Shown here piece by piece: positions 7,769 to 17,443 of a stretch of 23,861 bases of DNA. Positions within the stretch are counted from its first letter, which is position 1. Every line of letters starts with the position of its first letter. This DNA is from Candidatus Dadabacteria bacterium (GTDB lineage: Bacteria; Desulfobacterota_D; UBA1144; Nemesobacterales; JADFKM01). Location: contig JADFKM010000030.1 in assembly GCA_022564935.1 (NCBI GenBank), positions 1 through 23,861 on the forward strand. The letters run 5' to 3'. Made by a program: the position numbers and the translations under genes. A model generated the notes under the pieces. The model saw only the letters and a list, made by a program, of their open reading frames with translations. It made no database searches and was not told where the DNA came from.

Positions 7769-7930
7769 ATGGGAAATATCGTTAAATGCACGAGACCGAG
7801 CTGCTCCTGTTTAGTTATTGGACATACGTCCTTTACCCAAGAAGACAAACCGTATTGCAGCAAAGCCTGTGCAGTCCAGTACACAGACCAAAAGTGTGTC
7901 TGCTCATACTGCGATTGTGTGAAGGGATGA
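7769..7930 (+). CDS. Bacterial metallothionein (SmtA/BmtA family)
   Basis: The 53-residue protein has nine cysteines (7, 12, 14, 30, 34, 43, 45, 48, 50). It follows the family pattern: VKC near the start, a CxC, the central YCSKACA that forms the zinc-finger-like part, and paired Cys at the C-terminus. Such proteins bind Zn, Cd or Cu as a thiolate cluster in the cytosol for detoxification or storage. Compared with SmtA as I remember it, the Cys two residues after the first is missing, one or two His ligands are absent, and the C-terminus has a denser CVCSYCDC, giving an all-thiolate tail. ATG 7769 is set by AAGGAG about 10 nt upstream; the frame is open further but starts inside the promoter. 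The dyad promoter suggests metal-responsive control. A lipoprotein gene follows after 46 bp. Confidence 0.82.
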   Translation: MGNIVKCTRPSCSCLVIGHTSFTQEDKPYCSKACAVQYTDQKCVCSYCDCVKG

Positions 7931-7976
7931 TGATAGCACAAGGCGAATTCCGTCTCATTCGATCATTGGAGGTAAC

Positions 7977-8381
7977 ATGCGCACAACCGGATTATTTTTA
8001 GCTACGGCGGTTATAATTGCCCTCTCGAGCGGGTGCACGCAAAAGTGGAAAGACCCGGAGGTCGCCATGCTCGCAAGAGAAATGGATATAACTGCCATAC
8101 TGTTAGACCCGATTATTTATGACAGCGCGGCACTCGTAGTAAAAGGCATGGTGTGGGACGTATCCACTGAAAAGATGACAGCCGGTGACGTCGAGGTGGA
8201 GTACACGATCTTCAAGCTCGCCGATAGAGACGGCAACTACGTAGGCGTATTCTCACTCGGCCACCTTGATGTAAATGAGGGAGACCGGCTTAAAGTTACG
8301 GGTATTTATAGAAGGCGCATGGAGACCGCTTATTACAACTTCCGAAACGACATCGAAGCTATGCTGGTGGAAGAGGACTGA
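7977..8381 (+). CDS. OB-fold-like periplasmic lipoprotein, unknown function
   Basis: The 134-residue protein starts with a lipoprotein signal (MRTTGLFLATAVIIALSSGC), with Cys20 as the lipidation residue. The lipobox is slightly off (S-S-G before Cys). The mature part reads as a small beta-barrel: VVKGMVWDV, VEVEYTIFKLAD, NYVGVFSLGHLDV, GDRLKVTGIYRRR, followed by a helix. This resembles the OB-fold (BOF/tRNA_anti-like) order of strands, but it is a fold inference. Start ATG 7977 is well supported by GGAGG four nt away. The gene probably shares the metallothionein transcript; whether the two cooperate in metal handling is speculation. Its stop is two bases from the stop of the convergent gene at 8384-8983. 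Confidence 0.75.
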   Translation: MRTTGLFLATAVIIALSSGCTQKWKDPEVAMLAREMDITAILLDPIIYDSAALVVKGMVWDVSTEKMTAGDVEVEYTIFKLADRDGNYVGVFSLGHLDVNEGDRLKVTGIYRRRMETAYYNFRNDIEAMLVEED

Positions 8382-8383
8382 CG

Positions 8384-8983
8384 CTAAAAGTTCACAACCG
8401 AGAAAGAGTTAAGTATCGCTTCGAGGTCGCTTTTCAGCTTATCGTTCCTAACCAGGGCATTTTCGGCTATATGCATAGCGGTGACTATATAGGCCTTGTC
8501 GCGGGTGAGCACCAGTTTGTGTATACTGAACACCCTCTCGTGCGAAGGCCCCTTGAACGGCCGCAGGTGAAAGAAATGGAGCACAGAACCTAAATCAGCC
8601 CCTATCGACCTTATAACCTCCACCAGGTCGTCTTCACCGCTCCTTATGTGTCTTGATATATAGGTCTCGATGTCAATATTGACGCCCACTTCGGTCGCCA
8701 CGGCCACGGCGGGCCGGAACCCCCCGTACAGGGAGTCGGGAATCAAAACAAGGGGCATATCGACGCTCCCGCCGAGTGCGACCTGCCTCTTATAAAACCC
8801 GTTGAGACTCCAATTCACACCCCACCCGTTGGGCCATGAGATCCTGAAGCCATGCTCCCGGCTCACGAACGTATTTCGCTCGCGGCCGTTCGTGTAGCTG
8901 TGCTCCACAACCGAAAGGGTTTTGGTCGTCTCGTATAGACTGAGGGCGCGGGACCAGCCTTCGGTTATCCTTTCTCCTGTCAT
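8384..8983 (-). CDS. Hypothetical protein with possible PsbP/Mog1-like domain
   Basis: The 199-residue protein is not firmly assigned. Residues about 39-199 begin with SREHGFRISWPNGWGVNW and end with AYIVTAMHIAENALVRNDKLKSDLEAILNSFSV. That is the usual start (gly/trp-rich strand 'FRI.WP.GW') and end (strand plus helix 'L..IL.SF') of the PsbP/Mog1/DcrB alpha-beta fold. The first 38 residues are unlike a signal peptide, although many relatives are exported. ATG 8983 is the first start after an in-frame TAG, and it has no clear ribosome-binding site. It lies 185 bp downstream of the subtilase gene on the same strand, so co-transcription is possible. Confidence 0.55.
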   Translation of the reverse strand: MTGERITEGWSRALSLYETTKTLSVVEHSYTNGRERNTFVSREHGFRISWPNGWGVNWSLNGFYKRQVALGGSVDMPLVLIPDSLYGGFRPAVAVATEVGVNIDIETYISRHIRSGEDDLVEVIRSIGADLGSVLHFFHLRPFKGPSHERVFSIHKLVLTRDKAYIVTAMHIAENALVRNDKLKSDLEAILNSFSVVNF

Positions 8984-9097
8984 CTGGGCGTGCTACCTAC
9001 CCCGGGAGTAGATCGGGGAACGAGCCAAAATTGTAAGTGTATATGAGTATCGGTGATTTGCAATTCTCAGGGCAGAGCGGTGCTTCACCTCATCTGA

Positions 9098-9128
9098 TAC
9101 ACGTGTACCTTCGCAGGCGGCGCCTGCG
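9098..9128. repeat. Two adjacent palindromes
   Basis: TACACGTGTA (9098-9107) is a perfect 10-bp palindrome. Four bases on, CGCAGGCG-G-CGCCTGCG (9112-9128) is a perfect 8-bp inverted repeat around one base. They lie between the subtilase stop and the start of the gene at 8384-8983. No T-run follows on either strand, so a classical terminator is unlikely; an operator or a structured mRNA end is possible. Confidence 0.6.
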
Positions 9129-9168
9129 CAAATAACGCCGGGTAATCAGCGGGAGAAACCCTAACCCC

Positions 9169-11112
9169 TCAAGCGCTTTTTCTTAGTCTCCATCTCCTGC
9201 CAAGCGCGTACACTGCGGGCAGAAGCAGATACAGGGGCACGGCAGCCGCAGAGCCGGTAGAGGCCAGGCTGCAGCCGTTGCCATCTACAGTGGGAGACGG
9301 CGAAGGTGAGGGTGATGGCTCAGGAGTTACAGCCTCCACGGCGGCAAATGCGTCAATACGCCCGAACCCTGAGTTGGGGTCGTAAAACAGGCTGCGGGAG
9401 ACCGCATCGTTCCCTGAGAGCGAGGCGACCATACCGTCCGATATATCCACGGCTGTGTCCCGTATGGCCTCTCCGACCTGAAAAGGGGTGAGCGCAGGGT
9501 CGGCTTCCAATACGAGGGCGGCGACACCCGCCGCGTGAGGGGCGGAGGCCGAAGTGCCGCAGAAAACGAAGCCGCCCATTCCGTCGTCAAAACCGAAGCC
9601 TCCTGCTCCCGTTATGTGGTTCCCGTCGGGGGCTACAACAGCCGGTGTCTGTCTCTCCACGGGAGCGGGGAACGAAATGGTTGAGGGCCCCCTGGAGCTG
9701 AAGCTCTCGACCTGGTTTGGATTCGCCGCATCAGAGCAAAACATGTCGCCCGTGGCGGGAACCGCTCCAATTCCGAGAACGTTCGGAGCCGCCGGATGGC
9801 CGAATATGCTGTCACCGGGGACGTTGAATGTTTGGACGAACACAGGCCCATTAAAGAACACCTCGAGGGTTCTCGGGGCACCTGAGAAACGGTCTATAAG
9901 TATAAAAAACTGCCGGACTTCGCCTAAAGGTGGTATTGAAACGAACTCTATAGGGTCTTCATTTCCCTGTTGCGGATTAACACTAGCAACAAACGGAAGA
10001 AGTGTATCGGCATCAAGAACTATAAGGTCATAGTCATTTGAAGATTGTCCAAACTCATCATCCCATTGAAGGATAATTCCTAGCTCCCCCACCGTTAATA
10101 TCGACATCTCCAGATCGCTCAAGCCACCGTCGGCGAGACCAAAATCGTGCAAGTTTCCTGGGTTTAAATCAGGAACAAACGGGGTATCGTCCATGGGATC
10201 GTTATCCACATAAAATCCCTGGTAGTGCGCCAGTCCGTCATTTCCGGCGGCAGAAACAAAAACCACTCCCTGTGCCACGGCAGCCTCCGCCGCCAGGGCC
10301 ACCATACCGTCTTGAAAATAGGGCTGAAGGAAATACCCTACGTCGTCCACGATTACGTGCGCTCCGGCATTAACCAGAAAGTCGACCGATTCCACAAACT
10401 CCAAGCTTGTGGGAAGTCCCGCAAAGCCCCCTGAAAAAGCGAGACCGGCTCCGGGGGCTATGTCGTGGATTATCTCGAGCATAGCCGTACCCTCGTCTCC
10501 CCCTCCAGAAAGGGCCGGGTTTACCAGTATGCCGCCGGGCAGGTCGCCTGAGGCCATAGCCGCCGCCATATTGTCCACTCCATTGGAAATGGCCCCTACC
10601 AGTACTCCTGTGCCGTCGATCCCTAGCATACTCCTCACGTCGTCTGAGCCCATCACGGCGTCTCCCTCGGTTTGGATAGAGCCGGCTCGCGACGTCCCGT
10701 AGCTCGGCGTCGTTATCTTTATGACAAAATCAAGCGCTGCGACCGCATCAAAGCCGTCGAAAGGAACCCAACCCTGAACGATGTTGTACGTGTCGTTGGC
10801 TAATTCAATCGCAACACCCAATCCTTCAAGCTCATTCAGGTTCGACTCGTTCACGTCCTCGACATATATATATGCCTGAATATCCCCTTCGTCGTTGACC
10901 TTGACAAGCTGCGTGGATAAAGACCTCGGCTCAAACTCCCCGACATTGCTTTTTGTAATCCCCATCGAGCTCATTAACTCCACGACTGCGCTTATGTGGG
11001 GGCTTATCTTGGTATCTTCTTTTCCTTTGGACGCAGCTTCAGCTGCCGGCTGAAGCGCCAAACAGCAAAGAGCCGTTACCATAACTATAGATATAAAAAA
11101 CTTGTTGAACAT
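9169..11112 (-). CDS. Secreted subtilase-like (S8/S53) protein with C-terminal sorting signal
   Basis: The 647-residue precursor starts at ATG 11112, chosen because GGGAGGAG lies about 8 nt upstream. A signal peptide (MFNKFFISIVMVTALCCLAL...AEA) is followed by a propeptide-like region (about 30-150). The protease domain runs from DGTGVLVGAISNGVD to the Ser loop GTSASAPHAAG with Ser521; Asn291 (SAAGND) fits the oxyanion residue. The His position of subtilisin (HGT) reads DEGT with Glu207, and the usual catalytic Asp reads Asn177 (SNGVD). The sequence recalls the S53-like subset of the clan (SGDLPG, LEIIHDIAPGA, VIVDDVGY). An insert of about 150 residues precedes the Ser loop. The C-terminus has a PSPSPSPS linker, GCSLAS (Cys614), a hydrophobic helix and a basic tail, a CTERM-type sorting signal. 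It may be a Ser-Glu protease or inactive. Confidence 0.85.
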   Translation of the reverse strand: MFNKFFISIVMVTALCCLALQPAAEAASKGKEDTKISPHISAVVELMSSMGITKSNVGEFEPRSLSTQLVKVNDEGDIQAYIYVEDVNESNLNELEGLGVAIELANDTYNIVQGWVPFDGFDAVAALDFVIKITTPSYGTSRAGSIQTEGDAVMGSDDVRSMLGIDGTGVLVGAISNGVDNMAAAMASGDLPGGILVNPALSGGGDEGTAMLEIIHDIAPGAGLAFSGGFAGLPTSLEFVESVDFLVNAGAHVIVDDVGYFLQPYFQDGMVALAAEAAVAQGVVFVSAAGNDGLAHYQGFYVDNDPMDDTPFVPDLNPGNLHDFGLADGGLSDLEMSILTVGELGIILQWDDEFGQSSNDYDLIVLDADTLLPFVASVNPQQGNEDPIEFVSIPPLGEVRQFFILIDRFSGAPRTLEVFFNGPVFVQTFNVPGDSIFGHPAAPNVLGIGAVPATGDMFCSDAANPNQVESFSSRGPSTISFPAPVERQTPAVVAPDGNHITGAGGFGFDDGMGGFVFCGTSASAPHAAGVAALVLEADPALTPFQVGEAIRDTAVDISDGMVASLSGNDAVSRSLFYDPNSGFGRIDAFAAVEAVTPEPSPSPSPSPTVDGNGCSLASTGSAAAVPLYLLLPAVYALGRRWRLRKSA

Positions 11113-11167
11113 TTCTACTCCTCCCTGCTTGTTTTCTACAACTGTAGGCATGTATCCCTATAATGCC

Positions 11168-11196
11168 ATTATATTACAACGGAGTATTAAGGTCAA
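11168..11196 (-). promoter_or_regulatory. Sigma-70-type promoter of the subtilase gene
   Basis: Reading the minus strand: TTGACC (11191-11196), 17-bp spacer, TATAAT (11168-11173). Transcription would start near 11161, leaving a leader of about 50 nt that contains the GGGAGGAG ribosome-binding site before ATG 11112. Confidence 0.65.
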
Positions 11197-11372
11197 ATAA
11201 TATATGTTTAACAGTCCAAATAAACGCCGTACACCGGAGGCACCCCATCTTTTATTACATGGCTGCGCCGTGAAGGAAACGTTAAGCGGGCGTTAAGGGT
11301 TGGATATAAATGGGGTATAAAACGGAGACAGGGATGAGAAAAAGGGAGCTTGAAACTGCTTCCAACGAGTAA

Positions 11373-13915
<2,543 letters not shown>

Positions 13916-13919
13916 CTTG

Positions 13920-15509
13920 TCACAACTCTACCTGCGTTACATTGATTATATTAGGGAGTTTGGAAATCTCTACGACCACATCGTCGGGCACGGGGGAGTC
14001 GATGTTGATCAACGCTATAGCCTTGCCGCCTAAGCTCTCGCGCCCAAGGTGCATGCGGCCTATGTTGATACCAAGCTCGCCGAGCTTTGTGCAGAGCGAG
14101 CCGATAACCCCGGGGACGTCGTAGTTCTCGCTTACGAGCAGGCACCCTTCCGGAACGGCGTCGATTGAAAAGCCGGCCATGCTTACGATCCTCAATTCGT
14201 TCTCCCCGAAAACCGTCCCCGCAACAGAGCGCCGAGCCTTATCGGTCCTTATGTTGACAGTAATCAGGCTGGTGTAGTCCTCGGGCTTTGAGTGCTTCGA
14301 CTCAACAAGGCTGATGCCCCTGTCCCCGGCTATGACCAGGGCGTTTACGTGGTTGATCGGTATGTCCATAATGGGCGTAAGAAAACCCTTCATGAACGAG
14401 ACGGTAAGGGGCTTTGTGTCGTATTCTGCAGCCTCGCCGGAGTACTCGATGGAGATCTCCTTGATGCCGCTTCGGCAAATCTGGCCCATCAGCTTCCCGA
14501 GCTTCTCGGAGAGTACCAGATAGGGCTTAAGCACCTTTATGATCTCCCTGCTCACCGATGGCATGTTTACGGCGTTTCGCACCTCGCCGGTCTTAAAGAA
14601 ATCCACAATCTGCTCAGCCATCGCCACTCCGACCTTTGCCTGCGCCTCGGTGGTGGAGGCTCCTAGATGCGGTGTGTGCACGACGTGCGCATCGATGGAG
14701 AAAAGCGGGTTGGTCTTGTCCGGGGGCTCCTTTTCGTAAACGTCGATCGAGGCTCCCCCCACATACCCGCTCTTGAGGGCACGGGCTAGATCCGCCTCGT
14801 TCACTATGCCCCCCCGTGCGCAGTTTATGATAATGACGCCGCGCTTCATCTTCGATATGGACTCAGTATTTATCATGTTCTTCGTGTCGGATGTAAGGGG
14901 CGTGTGGACGGTGATCACGTCTGCCCTGCTCATCAGGCCCTCCAGGCTCACAGGCTCTATGCCCAGCTTCTCAACTGACCCATCGGAAAGAAACGGGTCA
15001 TACGCTATGACCTCCATCTTGATGCCCATGGCCCTTTCGGCAACAAGCCTGCCTATCTTGCCGAGCCCTATAATGCCCAGGGTCTTCTGGTACAGCTCGG
15101 TGCCCTTGAACAATTCCCTTTTCCACTCCCCGGATTTCAGGGAAAAATGCGCCTGGGGTATATTCCTTACAAGAGCGAACATGAGGGCTATTGTGTGCTC
15201 CGCTGTGGTTATGGCGTTTGCCTCGGGTGTGTTCATCACAACTATGCCCTTCTTAGTGGCCGCCTTAACGTCCACATTATCAACGCCTATACCCGCCCTT
15301 CCAATCACCTTTAATCTGCCGCCTCCCGCCTCGATAACGTCTTTGGTGACCTTTGTGCCACTCCTGACTATAAGCCCCTCGTAACAGCTCACTATGCCCA
15401 GAAGCTCCTCTTTTCCTATATCTTTCTTAATATCCACTTCCAATTCGGGGTAGGATTTGAACACGTAGAGACCCTCTTGCGAAAGGCCGTCCGTTATCAA
15501 TATTTTCAA
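13920..15509 (-). CDS. serA: D-3-phosphoglycerate dehydrogenase (long ACT-containing form)
   Basis: SerA oxidises 3-phosphoglycerate with NAD to start serine synthesis. The 529-residue protein is the long type: substrate/NAD core with GLGKIG at 148-153 and catalytic Arg232 (ARGGIVNE), Glu261 (EKEPP) and His281 (HTPHLGAST). An intervening allosteric domain (about 315-450) follows, then a C-terminal ACT domain (about 457-529, YDVPGVIGSLCTKLGELGINIGRM), the usual site of serine feedback. It starts with TTG 15509: TAGGAG lies about six bases upstream and no ATG fits, so initiation may be modest. It is first in the operon with hisZ and purA, under a strong promoter, and divergent from tatC. Confidence 0.96.
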   Translation of the reverse strand: MKILITDGLSQEGLYVFKSYPELEVDIKKDIGKEELLGIVSCYEGLIVRSGTKVTKDVIEAGGGRLKVIGRAGIGVDNVDVKAATKKGIVVMNTPEANAITTAEHTIALMFALVRNIPQAHFSLKSGEWKRELFKGTELYQKTLGIIGLGKIGRLVAERAMGIKMEVIAYDPFLSDGSVEKLGIEPVSLEGLMSRADVITVHTPLTSDTKNMINTESISKMKRGVIIINCARGGIVNEADLARALKSGYVGGASIDVYEKEPPDKTNPLFSIDAHVVHTPHLGASTTEAQAKVGVAMAEQIVDFFKTGEVRNAVNMPSVSREIIKVLKPYLVLSEKLGKLMGQICRSGIKEISIEYSGEAAEYDTKPLTVSFMKGFLTPIMDIPINHVNALVIAGDRGISLVESKHSKPEDYTSLITVNIRTDKARRSVAGTVFGENELRIVSMAGFSIDAVPEGCLLVSENYDVPGVIGSLCTKLGELGINIGRMHLGRESLGGKAIALINIDSPVPDDVVVEISKLPNIINVTQVEL

Positions 15510-15557
15510 TTTTCACTCCTAGAGGAAAATACGTTTTTTATGTAACCGGGACGATTA

Positions 15558-15586
15558 AATATATTTGAGAGAGGGGGGGTTGTCAA
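15558..15586 (-). promoter_or_regulatory. Promoter of the serA-hisZ-purA operon
   Basis: On the minus strand TTGACA (15581-15586) is the full -35 consensus, followed by a 17-bp spacer and TATATT (15558-15563). The start would be near 15551, with a leader of about 40 nt to the TTG start of serA. The spacer carries a run of seven C. Confidence 0.75.
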
Positions 15587-15676
15587 TCTGCGCCGAGAGG
15601 AAATGGGGGCTTGCACAAAGCTCCACAAGGGGCAACTGAGGATGAATGCCCTCGCGGTTAATGTTACAATCTCGGT

Positions 15677-16489
15677 ATGAAAAACTCTAAGAGCATGTCG
15701 TTCCTCGAGCATCTGGCCGAGGCGAGGGTGCGGATACTAAAGTCCCTCCTGGCGGTACTAGTGTTCTTCATCCCAGCATACGCCTTTTCCGAGCGGATAT
15801 TCGTTGTTCTCATGCGCCCGATACTGGATAGCCTACCTGAGGGAAGCACGCTCATTTTTACCCACCCCGCCGAGGGTTTCACCACCTATCTCAAAGTCTC
15901 GTTCTTCACTGCCCTTGCGGCCTCGTTCCCAGTGGTGCTGTATCAGGCATGGCAGTTCGTCGCACCCGCACTGTACAAGAAAGAGAAGCGTGTAGCGGTT
16001 CCCCTAGTGTTTTTCGGCACCCTGTTCTTCGCCCTGGGAGCGGGGTTTTGCTACTTCGTGGCCTGCCCGCCTGCGTTCGAGTTCCTGCTTGGGAAGTACT
16101 CTTCTGAGTACGTGCGGGCAATGCCCTCCATAGGGAGCGCGCTTTCGTTCTTGATGTCGCTTATGGTGGGCTTCGGACTCGTGTTCGAGTTCCCAGTGGT
16201 GACGTTCGTGCTTGCGCGCCTGGGTCTGGTGAACGCGGATATGCTGAAGAGAAAGAGGAAATACGCCCTTATAATAAGCGCGGTAGCGGCCGCCGTTATC
16301 ACCCCCACTACAGACGCACTTTCTATGATGTTCATGCTCGTCCCTATCATCGTTTTCTATGAATTGAGCATAGGCATAGCGTGGATGTTCGGCCCCAAGA
16401 AATACCGAGAAAAGTCTCAAGAACAAAACACAAATGCCCTCTACGAGTCCCGGAAGGAAACCGCAGCCCCGCCCAAAAACCGCAAGTAG
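15677..16489 (+). CDS. tatC: Twin-arginine translocase subunit TatC
   Basis: TatC is the core receptor for twin-arginine signal peptides in the inner membrane. The 270-residue protein has six membrane segments and the family hallmarks: N-terminal FLEHLAEARVRIL with Glu11, and Glu171 in FGLVFEFPVVTF, both at signal-peptide-binding positions. A charged tail of about 30 residues (KKYREKSQEQ...PPKNRK) follows the last helix. No tatA/tatB is adjacent. Start: ATG 15677 has no ribosome-binding site, and a TACAAT box (15665-15670) lies six bases before it, so a leaderless message is possible. ATG 15695 (MSFLEHL, preceded by AAGAG) gives the more usual N-terminus. Confidence 0.94.
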   Translation: MKNSKSMSFLEHLAEARVRILKSLLAVLVFFIPAYAFSERIFVVLMRPILDSLPEGSTLIFTHPAEGFTTYLKVSFFTALAASFPVVLYQAWQFVAPALYKKEKRVAVPLVFFGTLFFALGAGFCYFVACPPAFEFLLGKYSSEYVRAMPSIGSALSFLMSLMVGFGLVFEFPVVTFVLARLGLVNADMLKRKRKYALIISAVAAAVITPTTDALSMMFMLVPIIVFYELSIGIAWMFGPKKYREKSQEQNTNALYESRKETAAPPKNRK

Positions 16490-16609
16490 AAGGGTGGCGG
16501 CGCTTACATACAGGGGACTTCACCCCCCCCCAGAGCCCTGCACACTGATATACATACAGTTAAGCCCCGGATTGCCTTCTCCTCCCGAATAAGCAGCGCC
16601 GGAGCTGCC

Positions 16610-16638
16610 TTGACCTCCATATCGTTTCGTGTTAGCTT
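16610..16638 (+). promoter_or_regulatory. Probable rpmH promoter
   Basis: TTGACC (16610-16615), 17-bp spacer and TAGCTT (16633-16638) lie 21 bp before the rpmH start. The -35 and spacing are good; the -10 is poor. The 170-bp gap after tatC and the highly expressed nature of rpmH support a promoter here. Confidence 0.45.
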
Positions 16639-16659
16639 TTCATGCTGGCGGAGGTGCAG

Positions 16660-16809
16660 ATGAAGAGGACTTACCAGCCACACGAGTTGAAGAGGATGCG
16701 GAAACACGGCTTCCGCGAGCGCATAAGCACCAAGGCTGGGAGGCGTGTGCTTAAGAGGCGGATTGCTAAGGGCAGGCATAAACTCACTGTCCAGCGCTGG
16801 AAAAAATGA
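16660..16809 (+). CDS. rpmH: 50S ribosomal protein L34
   Basis: This short, very basic protein of 49 residues starts [20 protein letters not shown] and continues ...[20 protein letters not shown], the L34 signature with the family's usual 44-51 residues. L34 binds 23S rRNA in the large subunit. GGAGG lies about five bases before ATG 16660. The stop overlaps the rnpA start as ATGA (16806-16809), the classical translational coupling of this pair. It opens the rpmH-rnpA-yidD-yidC-jag cluster. Confidence 0.97.
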   Translation: MKRTYQPHELKRMRKHGFRERISTKAGRRVLKRRIAKGRHKLTVQRWKK

Positions 16810-17156
16810 CCCTTGGTTCCGGGCCTTCCTTTCCCCGGAAGTTTAGACTCCGGAAAAGCTCTGAGTTTGAAACTGTTTTAAGGAAGGGCAGAAGGCTCAA
16901 CAGTAGTCATTACGTAATATATTGCCACAGGAATTCATTCGGCTATCCGCGACTAGGCACAATAGTAAGCGCGAAGAGATGCGGCGGAGCGGTTAAGCGC
17001 AACAGAATCAAGAGAGTATTACGGGAGGTATTCAGGCTCAACAAACACATCTTCGATTCATACGACGTAGTTGTGCTTGCAAAGGGGGACAGTCACAAAC
17101 TGGACCTCGAAACGGCAACGGACGATATAGGCAAGCTCTTTGAGCGACTCTCATAG
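16806..17156 (+). CDS. rnpA: Ribonuclease P protein component
   Basis: RnpA is the protein cofactor of RNase P, which removes 5' leaders from pre-tRNA together with the catalytic RNA (not in this window). The 116-residue basic protein has the family motif [14 protein letters not shown] at 64-77 and the N-terminal [20 protein letters not shown] 16806 overlaps the L34 stop by four bases, so translation is likely coupled. Length is normal. Confidence 0.95.
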   Translation: MTLGSGPSFPRKFRLRKSSEFETVLRKGRRLNSSHYVIYCHRNSFGYPRLGTIVSAKRCGGAVKRNRIKRVLREVFRLNKHIFDSYDVVVLAKGDSHKLDLETATDDIGKLFERLS

Positions 17157-17194
17157 GCCGCAAGCAGATTGTAAGGAGCCTGGATTTAGCAGCG

Positions 17195-17419
17195 ATGATT
17201 GGAAAAGGGTTAACGGCTTTTGCCGTACTGGCCATAAAAATCTACAAACTTTTTATCTCCCCTTTGCTTCCTAAATCCTGTAGGTTTTATCCGTCGTGTT
17301 CGTGCTACGCCATATCGGCGTACAATAAACACGGACTGCTCAAGGGCTCTTTTTACGCGCTTAAAAGGGTTCTAAGATGCCATCCGTTCAATTCCGGAGG
17401 CTACGACCCGGTTAACTGA
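17195..17419 (+). CDS. yidD: Membrane protein insertion efficiency factor YidD
   Basis: The 74-residue protein has the strongly conserved core FISPLLPKSCRFYPSCSCYAI...KHGLLKG...RVLRCHPFNSGGYDPV. YidD aids insertion of membrane proteins through YidC and sits peripherally on the inner membrane through an amphipathic N-terminus. ATG 17195 gives the usual N-terminal length; AAGGAG lies about 17 bases upstream, further than normal. It sits 38 bp after rnpA and 24 bp before yidC, its functional partner. Confidence 0.95.
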   Translation: MIGKGLTAFAVLAIKIYKLFISPLLPKSCRFYPSCSCYAISAYNKHGLLKGSFYALKRVLRCHPFNSGGYDPVN

Positions 17420-17443
17420 GCACTGAGGCGGGTAAACGACGGT

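Noticed and set aside
9554-10033. 159-codon plus-strand frame
   Set aside because: Antisense to the subtilase gene; Pro/Ser/Thr-rich shadow of its coding strand.
11341-11363. Hairpin-like sequence plus CTTTTT (minus strand) after purA
   Set aside because: Five pairs with a bulged base; the terminator call would be guesswork.
14773-15384. 203-codon plus-strand frame
   Set aside because: Antisense to serA, whose catalytic residues are all in place.
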